A program made the position numbers and the translations under genes. Positions 16,969 through 25,273 of a DNA stretch of 64,000 nt are shown here, piece by piece (the stretch's first letter is position 1; each line of letters begins with the position of its first letter). The DNA comes from Gammaproteobacteria bacterium UBA5078 (lineage in GTDB: Bacteria; Pseudomonadota; Gammaproteobacteria; Pseudomonadales; Pseudohongiellaceae). Below the pieces are notes generated by a model. That model did no database searches. It was not told where the DNA came from and saw only the letters and a program-made list of their open reading frames with translations. The stretch is from positions 26,756 through 90,755 of the forward strand of contig DIAM01000016.1 of assembly GCA_002416505.1 (NCBI GenBank), in the 5' to 3' direction.

Positions 16969-17586
16969 ATGAAGTATGCAGAGGCAATGCAGAAAGGGCA
17001 ATTACTGAGTAGCGATCCCTTTGTCTGTGTTTTTGACGACTATATTAGCGCGCAAGAGATCGAGCATATATTGGCCGCAGGCGACAAGTTGCTGGCGCCA
17101 GCATTGGTAACGGGGCCGAACGATGGCGTCATCAGCGCTACCCGAACCGGGCGCAATTGCTGGATCACCCATCGTCACGACGAGGTGATCGCAGGGGTTT
17201 GCGAGCGCATCAGCGAACTCGCGGGACTTCCGCTAGAGAATGCCGAATCCCTGCAGCTGATTCACTACGATCATCGCCAGGAGTACGCCCCGCATTTCGA
17301 TGGCTGGGATGCGGAGTCGGAGGACGGCAAGCGCTGCTTGTCCCGAGGGGGCCAGCGCCTAGTGACCGGCCTGCTCTATCTCAACGACGTGCCGGCTGGC
17401 GGGGCGACCTCCTTCCCTACGCTGCAATTAGAGGTACAGGCGCGCAAGGGTCGCCTTCTACTGTTCCACAACTGCGAGCTCGGCGGCACGCTACGCCACC
17501 CTAACAGCCTACATGGGGGGATGCCGGTACAGGAAGGCGAAAAATGGGCCTGTAACCTGTGGTTTCGTGAGCGCGTTTTCTGCTAA
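16969..17586 (+). CDS. 2-oxoglutarate/Fe(II) oxygenase, prolyl-4-hydroxylase type
   Basis: A 205-residue enzyme with the iron facial triad His109-x-Asp111 (APHFDGW) and His182 (SLHGGMPV), and Lys192 positioned to bind the 2-oxoglutarate carboxylate. These proteins hydroxylate prolyl or other side chains with O2 and 2-oxoglutarate in the cytoplasm. In bacteria the targets are mostly unknown; EF-Tu is a known one in Pseudomonas. An AAGGAA site precedes the ATG. It lies 88 bases ahead of the Nramp gene on the same strand and divergent from the EamA transporter. Confidence 0.88.
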   Translation: MKYAEAMQKGQLLSSDPFVCVFDDYISAQEIEHILAAGDKLLAPALVTGPNDGVISATRTGRNCWITHRHDEVIAGVCERISELAGLPLENAESLQLIHYDHRQEYAPHFDGWDAESEDGKRCLSRGGQRLVTGLLYLNDVPAGGATSFPTLQLEVQARKGRLLLFHNCELGGTLRHPNSLHGGMPVQEGEKWACNLWFRERVFC

Positions 17587-17674
17587 ATCCCCGCGTATTG
17601 AACCACGCTAAGTTGTATTATGCGCACGACGCAAGGCACACCAGACTCCCCTAGCTTAGAGTAGATCAGAGAAT

Positions 17675-18904
17675 ATGGAACAGACGAGAATACGCTCCCG
17701 CTTGCGGGCGATGGGGCCGGGCTTGGTAATGTCATCGGCGGCTGTTGGTGGCTCACACCTAGTTGCCTCGACACAGGCGGGCGCGCTGTTCGGTTGGCAG
17801 TTATTGTGGCTAATCCTGTTGGTCAACCTACTCAAATACCCCTTCTTTCGGTTCGGGGTCCAGTACACCATCAACGAGAATGAGAGCCTGATCCACGGCT
17901 ATCTGCGCAAGGGCCGCGCCTACCTGATTAGCTTCACGGCGCTGAACGTTGTGGCGGCCGTCGTGAACACTGCCGGCGTGTTAATCCTGAGTGCGAGCCT
18001 CCTGCAATACTTCCTGCCGTGGCACCTCTCCATCACTAGCCTATGCTGGTTGCTGCTCGCGGTATGCCTGACCATACTACTGGCGGGCCACTACAAATTA
18101 TTAGACCGAGTCTCCAAGGTCATCATGTTTGTGCTGACGGTGACGACGGTGTTTGTGGTGTTGGTGGCCTGGCAAAATGGGCCGACGGCACCGGCAGACT
18201 TCGTGAGTCCGTCGCCATGGCAGCTATCGGCGCTAGCGTTCATCGTGGCGATGATGGGGTGGATGCCGGTGCCGATCGAGATCTCGGCGATCAGTTCGCT
18301 GTGGACACGATCGAAACAGAAGCTGACCGAGGTCAACTTGTCCGATGCGCTTTTCGATTTCAATGTGGGCTACGGTGTCGCGGTATTGTTGGCGGTGGTA
18401 TTCCTGGCGCTAGGCTCGCTAGTTCAACACGGTGCAAACCAGGAGATCGCATTAGCAAGCGCGGCGTTCGCGCAGCAGTTAGTGGCGATGTACGCGGACA
18501 CGATCGGGCAGTGGTCGCGCTACCTAGTGGCGGGAATCGCGTTCCTATGCATGTTCGGGACAACGCTGGCGGTAATGGATGGCTATGCGCGGACACTGGA
18601 TGAGTCGTTTCATCTACTGCGCAAGGAGCGCAGGCCCGCACAGCCGTGGACGCTCAATGCGTGGATAGTGGCGCAGGCATTACTGGGGATGGCGATCATC
18701 CTGTTCTTCCAGAGCGCTCTGGCTCCGATGCTGACGTTCGCGATGACACTGGCGTTCATCACCACGCCGTTCTTCGCATGGCTAAACTTCGACCTAGTGC
18801 GCAAGACCCACATCTCCAAGGGCATGAACGTGCTGGCATGGATAGGGATGTTCTATCTGACCCTTTTTGCAATAGGGTATGTTGTATGGTGGTTAGCTAG
18901 CTAA
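17675..18904 (+). CDS. Nramp-superfamily transporter with non-canonical metal site
   Basis: A 409-residue polytopic protein with about 11 spans in the Nramp order. The first helix (GPGLVMSSAAVGGSHLVAS) occupies the place of the metal-binding helix but has GGSH (25-28) where manganese transporters have DPGN, so the ligand Asp and Asn are absent. Helix six reads MGWMPVPIEISAISS (194-208) instead of the usual MPHNLYLHS. It is therefore unlikely to be a classical Mn/Fe transporter; other cargo, or another metal such as in Nramp-related Mg transporters, is possible. It is followed by a palindromic element rather than a simple terminator. Confidence 0.85.
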   Translation: MEQTRIRSRLRAMGPGLVMSSAAVGGSHLVASTQAGALFGWQLLWLILLVNLLKYPFFRFGVQYTINENESLIHGYLRKGRAYLISFTALNVVAAVVNTAGVLILSASLLQYFLPWHLSITSLCWLLLAVCLTILLAGHYKLLDRVSKVIMFVLTVTTVFVVLVAWQNGPTAPADFVSPSPWQLSALAFIVAMMGWMPVPIEISAISSLWTRSKQKLTEVNLSDALFDFNVGYGVAVLLAVVFLALGSLVQHGANQEIALASAAFAQQLVAMYADTIGQWSRYLVAGIAFLCMFGTTLAVMDGYARTLDESFHLLRKERRPAQPWTLNAWIVAQALLGMAIILFFQSALAPMLTFAMTLAFITTPFFAWLNFDLVRKTHISKGMNVLAWIGMFYLTLFAIGYVVWWLAS

Positions 18905-18944
18905 TTCAGTTCTCTGTAGGTTTTTCTTGAGTTAGTGCTCCGTA

Positions 18945-19122
18945 GGGCGCGCTGGCTGCCGGGTAAAGATTTTCTGGAAACGCCAAAAAGCGCACATCCC
19001 TGTGCAGGCTCCACGTGCGCGTCTTGCCGCCATGGATGGCGGTAATGTCGAAAATGCAGGAGCAATTTATCGGCCCTGGCGCCCGAGGTTCCTGAAACTC
19101 TTCACCCGACACCCACCGCTGA
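18945..19122. repeat. Nested palindromic element C1
   Basis: Imperfect outer arms near 18949-18977 and 19091-19119 flank a core with CCGCCATGGATGGCGG at 19027-19042. Its segment 19007-19081 is an exact 75-bp inverted copy of 19282-19356 in element C2. It lies just after the Nramp gene. Confidence 0.85.
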
Positions 19123-19242
19123 CTTATAGCGAAACTCTAACCTTAATTCTTCAGTACCTCTTTATTAAAACGTGCCTTTCTGCAAGTTAGGTGCTTTTTT
19201 TCCTCGAACGAAGTCGTAAATTCTTCAGCACTCACGGGAAGA

Positions 19243-19414
19243 GAGCCGCGGGGCGGGAGAGTGAGTGCAGGAGCCTCGGGTCGCCAGGGCCGATAAATTG
19301 CTCCTGCATTTTCGACATTACCGCCATCCATGGCGGCAAGACGCGCACGTGGAGCCTTCACATGGATGTGAGTCGTTTGGCGTCTCCGGCAATCACTCTC
19401 CCGCCACGTGACTC
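19243..19414. repeat. Nested palindromic element C2
   Basis: Outer arms 19243-19275 and 19379-19414 are complementary through GGCGGGAGAGTGA and most flanking bases; they bear no resemblance to the arms of C1 even though the 75-bp core is identical and inverted. The palindrome CCGCCATCCATGGCGG sits at 19321-19336. It lies between the convergent Nramp and ndvB-like genes. Confidence 0.88.
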
Positions 19415-19426
19415 GAGCAACGAAGC

Positions 19427-19455
19427 ACTAAACTGAACTGAACTAAACTAAACTC
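19427..19455. repeat. Short ACTRA pentamer tandem repeat
   Basis: About six imperfect copies of a five-base unit (ACTAA/ACTGA) precede the ndvB terminator. It is short and may simply be slippage-derived. Confidence 0.6.
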
Positions 19456-19469
19456 AATCGAAGCAAGCA

Positions 19470-19503
19470 AAAAAAAAGGGCCACCGAAGTGACCCTCAAA
19501 AAA
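19470..19503 (-). terminator. Intrinsic terminator of the ndvB-like gene
   Basis: On the minus strand GGGTCAC-TTCG-GTGGCCC forms a seven-pair stem with a UUCG tetraloop followed by nine or more T. A-rich sequence on the other side suggests it may also work for rightward transcripts. Confidence 0.9.
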
Positions 19504-19526
19504 AAACAGTTTCGTTCGCTTAGTGA

Positions 19527-22133
19527 CTACGCCTCGCGCACGTATGTGTTGCGCTTGATGCTGCCGCCTAGTAGGCGGGCTGGCCAGCGGAATGAGCTTA
19601 CGAATGACACGAGTACCGCCGCCGCGTAGGGGATTGCCTGGATCGTCAGAACCACGCTCCAGATGCTTAGGTCTGGGCTACCGAACTCCCGCGGGACTAG
19701 GCTCAGCATCAGCACCACCGATAGCAGGCTGATCAGCATCAGCGACTCCTCTCGTACTGCCCCTAACGCCTGTAATACCGCCGAGGGTCGCGCCTGCTTC
19801 GGTGTGCGCACGAACGGCATATTGTCCGTGAACAAACCCTTCAGCGTCGCCAGGCCCACCGTGTGGGACAGCGCTAGGCCCGCGATTGCAGCCGCGACTG
19901 TCTGGCGCAGGTTCGCCTTCACTCGCGAACGGTATAGATACACCATCTTCGACAGCTTGAACGCGAACAATGACAAGGGCAGAACCGAGAACATCACTAG
20001 CGGCGCATCGATCTGCGTTGGCGACACGATCATCGCGATCGACCACGCGATCGCCGCGAGGTTGAAGATCAGGTTGAAGCCGTCCGCGACCCACGGCAAC
20101 CAGCCCGCTAGGAAATGGTAGCGCTGACCGTTCGTTAAGCCCGAGGACTTGGTGCTGAACAACTCCGAGGTGTGGCGACGCAGGATCTGCATCGCACCAT
20201 AGGCCCAGCGCAGACGCTGTTTCTTGTAGTCGATGAAGGTGTCCGGCATTAGCCCACGACCGTAGCTGTAAGAAAGATACATGGCCTCGTAGCCAGCCTC
20301 GAAGATGCGCAGACCCAGCTCCGCGTCTTCGGTGATGCACCACTCGCCCCAGCCGCCAACCTCTTCCAAGGCCGAGCGACGCACCAGTGTCATGGTGCCG
20401 TGTTGGATGATGGCGTTGCGCTCGTTGCGCGTGACCATGCCGATCTCGAAGAAGCCGCGATACTCGGCGAAGCACATAGACTTGAAGGCGTTGTCGTCTT
20501 GGTCGCGGTAGTCTTGCGGCGACTGGACGATCGCGATGCGTGGGTTCTCGAAGGCCCCTACTAAGTCGCGCAGCCAGTTCGGCTCGACCTGATAGTCGCT
20601 GTCAATGGCCGCGATCACCTCGGCATCCTTATGGGTATTTTGTAACGCATAGTTCAGTGCGCCCGCCTTGAAGCCCGATAGCGGCGACACATGGAAGAAG
20701 CGGAAGCGCGCGCCCAACAGTTCGCAGTGCCTCTGCACCGGACGCCACACCGCCTCGTCACGGGTATTGTTGTCGATTACCAACACTTCGAAGTCTGGGT
20801 AGTCCAGCGCCGCGAGTGCGTTCAGGGTCTCGATCATCATATCCGCCGGCTCGTTATACGCGGGCACATGAATAGAGACTTTAGGGATGCGCGAGGGGTT
20901 CAATACCGACGGCTTCATCTGGCGATTACGCACCGTATACCAATGCGCCTCTGCCCACTCATGGGCCTCGGTCAGCAAGATGGTCACGACGCCCAACATG
21001 CCGATCACGAGTAGCACGCCGACGATCAACGAGGTGACCGTGAGGTATTGCTGCGAGTAGTCATAGATGATCCACACCAGCACGGTGGCGGTAGCCGAGG
21101 CGACCAGTGCCAACAAGCCATAGCCCTTAGTCTTCAGCGTCTTGCTGTTGATGCAGAATAGCCCCAGCATGATCACGGAGGTGAGAATGGAGATCACCGC
21201 CAGTACGTGCCAGTCGGGCACGCGCACGATGGGCTCGGCGAAGGAGAACTTAGGCTTACGATCGACGTCGTAGACGCCCCAATAGGCTCCCACGCCGCCT
21301 TCGTTCTGCGCCTTCCAAGGCTGGTCGAAGGCTTCCATCAGGAAGTACTCATAATTCTCTTGTTCTGCACGGTGCAGGAAGCGGCGCAGGAACAGCGCCT
21401 CATTTGCTTCGCTAGCGACAGCGCCCTCGCGTGTCCGACCGTCCGAAGGCCAGCCTACCTCGCCGATCATGATCATCTTATCGGGGAAGGCCTCTTCCAA
21501 CTCATCCATCTTCTCGACGATGAAGTCGACGGCATAGTCCACGCCGATGCCCTCCCAATACGGCAGCATATGCACTGTAATGAAGTCGACATGCTCCGCC
21601 AGTTCTGGATTACGCAACCACACATGCCAAGGCTCGGCGGTGCTAACGGGTTGCGCGATCTGAGAGCGCACGCGATCGAGGAATGCCGCTAGGTCGGCCA
21701 CACTGAATTCGCCACGAAGATGCGTCTCGTTGCCCACCATCACGTGGTTGATATTGGAATAAGCATTTGCGAGTGCGACCCCAGCCTCGATCTCCTGCTG
21801 GTTCACTTGAGCATCGGTGCCGAGCCAGATGCCTAGGGTGACATCCATATCCGCATCACGCGCAAGCGCGGGGACGACGGCGAGACTGCTAAGGCTAGAA
21901 TAGGTCCGCAGCGCACGCGCCTTGTCAGACAGCAGTTCGACGTCAGATCGAATTTGCTCTTCGGTAGGCATTACATTGAAGATCGCGTCTTGACCACGCT
22001 GGAAAGGAGCGAAGGCGAAACCGCTGATCTCCTCTGGCCAAGGTACCACTTCGGTTGGGCGATTGATCAGCGCCCAGATTGCAAAAGTCACTACGGCGAA
22101 TAATAGTGCTACGAACAGGGTCGAGATACGCAT
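19527..22133 (-). CDS. ndvB: GH17-GT2 fusion: beta-1,3-glucan synthase (NdvB-like)
   Basis: An 868-residue membrane protein. After one N-terminal span comes a GH17-like periplasmic domain (about 35-300) with candidate catalytic glutamates in VGNETHL (Glu136) and GEVGWPS (Glu225). Two to three spans follow, then a processive GT2 domain with DNNTRDE, DSD (511-513), TEDAE (602-606) and the QRLRW motif (639-643), then C-terminal spans. The architecture and length match the Pseudomonas NdvB protein, which makes cyclic beta-(1,3)-glucans found in the periplasm. The start used is the first ATG (22133); a TTG at 22172 would add 13 residues. Terminator downstream; monocistronic. Confidence 0.88.
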   Translation of the reverse strand: MRISTLFVALLFAVVTFAIWALINRPTEVVPWPEEISGFAFAPFQRGQDAIFNVMPTEEQIRSDVELLSDKARALRTYSSLSSLAVVPALARDADMDVTLGIWLGTDAQVNQQEIEAGVALANAYSNINHVMVGNETHLRGEFSVADLAAFLDRVRSQIAQPVSTAEPWHVWLRNPELAEHVDFITVHMLPYWEGIGVDYAVDFIVEKMDELEEAFPDKMIMIGEVGWPSDGRTREGAVASEANEALFLRRFLHRAEQENYEYFLMEAFDQPWKAQNEGGVGAYWGVYDVDRKPKFSFAEPIVRVPDWHVLAVISILTSVIMLGLFCINSKTLKTKGYGLLALVASATATVLVWIIYDYSQQYLTVTSLIVGVLLVIGMLGVVTILLTEAHEWAEAHWYTVRNRQMKPSVLNPSRIPKVSIHVPAYNEPADMMIETLNALAALDYPDFEVLVIDNNTRDEAVWRPVQRHCELLGARFRFFHVSPLSGFKAGALNYALQNTHKDAEVIAAIDSDYQVEPNWLRDLVGAFENPRIAIVQSPQDYRDQDDNAFKSMCFAEYRGFFEIGMVTRNERNAIIQHGTMTLVRRSALEEVGGWGEWCITEDAELGLRIFEAGYEAMYLSYSYGRGLMPDTFIDYKKQRLRWAYGAMQILRRHTSELFSTKSSGLTNGQRYHFLAGWLPWVADGFNLIFNLAAIAWSIAMIVSPTQIDAPLVMFSVLPLSLFAFKLSKMVYLYRSRVKANLRQTVAAAIAGLALSHTVGLATLKGLFTDNMPFVRTPKQARPSAVLQALGAVREESLMLISLLSVVLMLSLVPREFGSPDLSIWSVVLTIQAIPYAAAVLVSFVSSFRWPARLLGGSIKRNTYVREA

Positions 22134-22386
22134 AATTTCGGTGTCGATTCTATAAATGAACAAGCGGGACAAACGGCGCGCATGGTAGAGTTACGCCTGA
22201 TCATCGTCAATAGATCAAGACACTATATATTTTATCAAGAAGCCCTTGCAAACGGTTTGATTTGGCACGCTTTTTCTCGAGCCGCACAACAGCGCCCAAA
22301 GTGAGAAGAAACGCCCTAAATCGGAGCACGCGAACGCTACCCTAAGCGCTCGATTCCTGATCGAAGCATCCAAAAGGAGACTGTTC

Positions 22387-23076
22387 ATGACCGCAATCCG
22401 CACCCTGTTTAGCAGCGCACTGATGCTGCTGTGCAGCTACAGTAGTTTCGCCGAGCGCATCGAGGTGACACTCGAAGGCCAAACAGCGTTAGGCGTATAC
22501 CTCCTGCTGCCCACCACGGCGAGCGCCACGCCCGCTCCCCTTTTGATACTGATGCCTGGTGGCAGTGGCGAGGAGGCCCTCGCGCGGGACCTGCACTACT
22601 GGCTAGGAGAGGAATTCCAGCAGCGCGGCTGGGCCGTGGCCATCCCAGTGTCCCCGAATCAGCGCTCCTTTCGCGGCGCCAACAATGCATTGGTGCCGCT
22701 ACTCATCGACGCGCTGCAACAGGATTCTCGTATCGCCTCTGGCAAGGTCTTGCTCGCGGGCATCTCTAACGGTGGGATGTCTGCGCTTGAGATTGCCACT
22801 TTAGAACCCGAACGTTTTCGCGGAATCGTCGCGGTGCCCGCGCTGGTCCCTCGGGGCCTAGCGGTCGATGCCCTCGCGGGCATGCCGATCTATTTGCGCA
22901 TCGGCGATCAGGACGAGATGAGTTGGATGGCGCGATTGGATGAGACCGCTCAGACCCTAAGCGCAGGTGGAGCGCTTGTGGATTCCGGATTGGTATTCAT
23001 GGCGCCTCATATGTTTCAGATGGAATGGGAGACACTCGACCCGTGGCTGGAGGCGCTACCGGGCGCTACTAATTAA
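22387..23076 (+). CDS. Secreted alpha/beta hydrolase
   Basis: A 229-residue protein with a Sec signal of about 22 residues (ending SSFAE) and an alpha/beta-hydrolase fold. The nucleophile elbow is GISNGG (Ser127), the acid candidate is Asp174 or Asp176 in RIGDQDE, and His208 (MAPHMF) completes a likely triad; an oxyanion-type LMPGGSG segment precedes it. It probably hydrolyses an ester or related bond in the periplasm; the substrate is unknown. AAGGAG stands seven bases before the ATG. It converges with fabV. Confidence 0.82.
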   Translation: MTAIRTLFSSALMLLCSYSSFAERIEVTLEGQTALGVYLLLPTTASATPAPLLILMPGGSGEEALARDLHYWLGEEFQQRGWAVAIPVSPNQRSFRGANNALVPLLIDALQQDSRIASGKVLLAGISNGGMSALEIATLEPERFRGIVAVPALVPRGLAVDALAGMPIYLRIGDQDEMSWMARLDETAQTLSAGGALVDSGLVFMAPHMFQMEWETLDPWLEALPGATN

Positions 23077-23085
23077 GTAGCGCCC
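23061..23085. terminator. Hairpin between convergent hydrolase and fabV genes
   Basis: GGGCGCTACT and AGTAGCGCCC form a perfect ten-pair stem with a five-base loop, overlapping the hydrolase stop codon. No T tract on either side, so it is a structural 3' end or weak terminator for both genes. Confidence 0.55.
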
Positions 23086-23099
23086 GCGCGGTACTCTCT

Positions 23100-24284
23100 T
23101 TAGAAATTGTGTTCGACCAGCGGGCTTGTCTCCGCGTCGTAGTCGACACCCGTGACACCGAAACCGAATAGCTTCAAGAAGTCGCTGTTATAGCCCTTGA
23201 AATCAGTGATCTCGAGAAGATTCGCTTCGGTCACCTCAGGCCAGATCGCCTCGACACGGGCCTGCACACTCGGCTCCAACTCCTTGTCATCAACGCGGAA
23301 GCGACCCTTGTCGTCTAGGCGCGGTGCGGCGCTGTATAGACACTCGGTGAAGAGGCGCTGCAATTGCTCGATGGGGCCCTCGTTGCTGCCGTCCTCCTTC
23401 ATCACCTTAATCAAGATGGATAAATACAGCGGCATGACGGGTATCGCGGAACTAGCCTGCGTCACCAGCGCCTTGAGCACTGACACATGAGCATCGCCGT
23501 GGATCTTCGCAAGGCTGGCGCTAATTGCCTTGGCTGCGCGATCGAGGTCTTCCTTCGCCTTGCCAATGGTGGCATGCCCGTAGATTGGCCAAGTGAGCTT
23601 GTCGCCCAAGTAGGTGTAGGCCACGGTCTGACAGCCCTCGGCCAGCAGGTCGGCCTCGCGCAGGGCCTGCATCCACAACTCCCAGTCTTCGCCGCCCATG
23701 ACCTTAACCGTAGCGGTGATCTCTTCCTCGCTGGCCGCCTCGACGGTGACATCGCTTATTTTCAGGCTATCGGTGTTCAAGTTCTTAGCGGTATAGGCTT
23801 TGCCGATGGGCTTGAGTACCGAGGAATACACTTCGCCGGTGACGGGGTCGGTGCGGCGCGGTGACGCGAGGCTATAGACCACCAAATCGACTTTGCCGAT
23901 GTCTTTCTGCAGCTGCGCGATAACCTGTTCTTTGCAGGCGGTCGAGAAGGCATCGCCGTTTATAGTGTGAGCATATAGGCCGGCCGCTTCGGCCTCGGCA
24001 TGAAAGGCTGCCGTATTGTAGTAGCCTGCAGAGCCGGTCTTGGTCTCCGTCGGGGGCTTCTCGAAGCACACACCCAGAGTCTTGGCATTGCTGCCAAAGG
24101 CCGCTGTAATGCGCGAGGCGAGCCCATATCCGGTAGAGCTACCCAATATCAAGACATTCTTAGGACCGCCTGCAATGGGGCCCTGCGCCTTGGTATAGTC
24201 GATTTGCTCCTTCACGTTGGCGGCGCAGCCCTGTGGGTGGGCGTTAATACAGATGAAACCGCGAACTTTTGGCTTAATAATCAT
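23100..24284 (-). CDS. fabV: Trans-2-enoyl-ACP/CoA reductase FabV
   Basis: A 394-residue NADH-dependent enoyl reductase that completes each round of fatty acid elongation. The family's Tyr-x8-Lys catalytic pair is Tyr235 and Lys244 (YGHATIGKAK). The cofactor site is LGSSTGYG (48-54), and the N-terminus starts with MIIKPKVRGFICINAHP as in known FabV proteins. Length is exact for the family. FabV is known to be insensitive to triclosan compared with FabI. No fabI is seen in this window. Confidence 0.96.
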   Translation of the reverse strand: MIIKPKVRGFICINAHPQGCAANVKEQIDYTKAQGPIAGGPKNVLILGSSTGYGLASRITAAFGSNAKTLGVCFEKPPTETKTGSAGYYNTAAFHAEAEAAGLYAHTINGDAFSTACKEQVIAQLQKDIGKVDLVVYSLASPRRTDPVTGEVYSSVLKPIGKAYTAKNLNTDSLKISDVTVEAASEEEITATVKVMGGEDWELWMQALREADLLAEGCQTVAYTYLGDKLTWPIYGHATIGKAKEDLDRAAKAISASLAKIHGDAHVSVLKALVTQASSAIPVMPLYLSILIKVMKEDGSNEGPIEQLQRLFTECLYSAAPRLDDKGRFRVDDKELEPSVQARVEAIWPEVTEANLLEITDFKGYNSDFLKLFGFGVTGVDYDAETSPLVEHNF

Positions 24285-24373
24285 GAATCGTCCTTATCTA
24301 CAGTATTGCTGTGAGGGTCGAAGCGAATAAGGCTGCCCCGTCAAAGGCGGCCATTATAGAGCCGATTGCAGTG

Positions 24374-24402
24374 TTGACAACACCCGTTTAAGTCGGCATA
24401 GT
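24374..24402 (+). promoter_or_regulatory. Promoter of rpsT
   Basis: TTGACA at 24374-24379, a 17-base spacer, and CATAGT at 24397-24402, followed by a GC-rich ACCGCG discriminator as usual for growth-rate-controlled ribosomal genes. The implied leader is about 130 nt. Confidence 0.7.
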
Positions 24403-24423
24403 ACCGCGTCTTAATTTCGGCTA

Positions 24424-24442
24424 CTAAGAAAGACTTTCTTAG
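24424..24442. promoter_or_regulatory. Perfect inverted repeat in the rpsT leader
   Basis: CTAAGAAAG-A-CTTTCTTAG, nine-base arms around one base, lies within the predicted 5' leader of rpsT. It could be a protein-binding operator or an RNA stem; function not known. Confidence 0.5.
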
Positions 24443-24537
24443 GGTCTGGTTTACAGGTTTGGTCTACTCGAACACTCAGCCAGACGCGCCATATAACGTA
24501 TTCATAGTGAATTGCATAAGCATCAAAGGAGCACCAG

Positions 24538-24807
24538 TTGGCTAACACTGCACAAGCCCGAAAGCGCGCCCGTCAAGGCGAAGTACAACGTCGTCACAAC
24601 GCGAGCTTTCGCTCGATGGTTCGTACTTATCTGAAGAAGGTCCTTGCGGCTATCGATTCCGGTGACTACGAGAAGGCAACAACTGCATATAACGCAGCAG
24701 TGCCAGTAATTGACCGCATGGCGGACAAGGGCATTATTCATAAGAATAAGGCCGCTCGTCATAAGAGCCGCTTGAACACTGCAATCTTGGCGCTCAAAGC
24801 CGCCTAA
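24538..24807 (+). CDS. rpsT: 30S ribosomal protein S20
   Basis: An 89-residue basic protein that binds 16S rRNA in small-subunit assembly. NTAQARKRARQGEVQRRHN and the C-terminal IHKNKAARHKSRLN are typical. The start codon is TTG at 24538, with AAAGGAG eight bases upstream; no ATG start is possible in this frame. E. coli rpsT also begins with UUG, where the rare start is part of autogenous control by S20. A long leader and a strong terminator make it a single-gene transcript. Confidence 0.97.
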   Translation: MANTAQARKRARQGEVQRRHNASFRSMVRTYLKKVLAAIDSGDYEKATTAYNAAVPVIDRMADKGIIHKNKAARHKSRLNTAILALKAA

Positions 24808-24837
24808 GACCCTCGGTCTATATTGCAGATATAAAAG

Positions 24838-24859
24838 AACCGGCGCGAGCCGGTTTTTT
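24838..24859 (+). terminator. Intrinsic terminator of rpsT
   Basis: AACCGGC-GCGA-GCCGGTT, a seven-pair stem with a GNRA tetraloop and six T, about 30 bases after the stop codon. Confidence 0.95.
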
Positions 24860-24903
24860 CATGCCCAAAATAAAGTCCAATGCGGATTAGATGTTTGAGC
24901 TTG

Positions 24904-24973
24904 GTGGTATTAGTTCAGTGGTATTAGTTCAGTGGTATTAGTTCAGTGGTATTAGTTCAGTGGTATTTGTTCA
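24904..24973. repeat. 14-bp tandem repeat, five units
   Basis: GTGGTATTAGTTCA is repeated four times exactly (24904-24959) and once with a single change (24960-24973). It ends directly at the left arm of palindromic element D. No open frame runs through it that looks coding; the unit is not a multiple of three. Confidence 0.95.
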
Positions 24974-25098
24974 GTGCTGGAGCGCGCTGCACGGTAGGGG
25001 CTGCGCAGAGACGCCGTGAATACATCCTTGTAGGCTTAGGCGCAGCATCCATGCTGCTTATACTCTCCTCAGCCCCCACCGCACACCACGCTCCTCAG
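24974..25098. repeat. Nested palindromic element D
   Basis: Imperfect arms 24974-25003 and 25070-25098 share GGAGCG...CGGT.GGGGCTG in inverted form. Inside are ACATCCTTGT near 25022 and GCAGCATCCATGCTGC at 25042-25057, the latter replacing the CCGCCATCCATGGCGG of the other copies but remaining self-complementary. Confidence 0.8.
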
Positions 25099-25273
25099 AT
25101 TTAATGCCATTCTTTTGGAGGCGGCATATTTTCAACGTTTTGCTTAGGTGTTGTGGTTGGCACCACAAATTTTGGGATGGGGGCAGGGGAAGCTTCAGCG
25201 CGGGAGTCTAGTTGATCGCCTCATCGAGGGTTCGTAATCCAAAAGAACTCTGATCTAAGTCGTTACCGCATCA

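Noticed and set aside
19002..19361. Two frames giving near-identical peptides (RARLAAMDGGNVENAGAIYRP) on opposite strands
   Set aside because: They are the two inverted 75-bp cores of elements C1 and C2, not genes.
24904..24973. Possible CRISPR array
   Set aside because: Units are contiguous 14-mers with no spacers and there are no cas genes.
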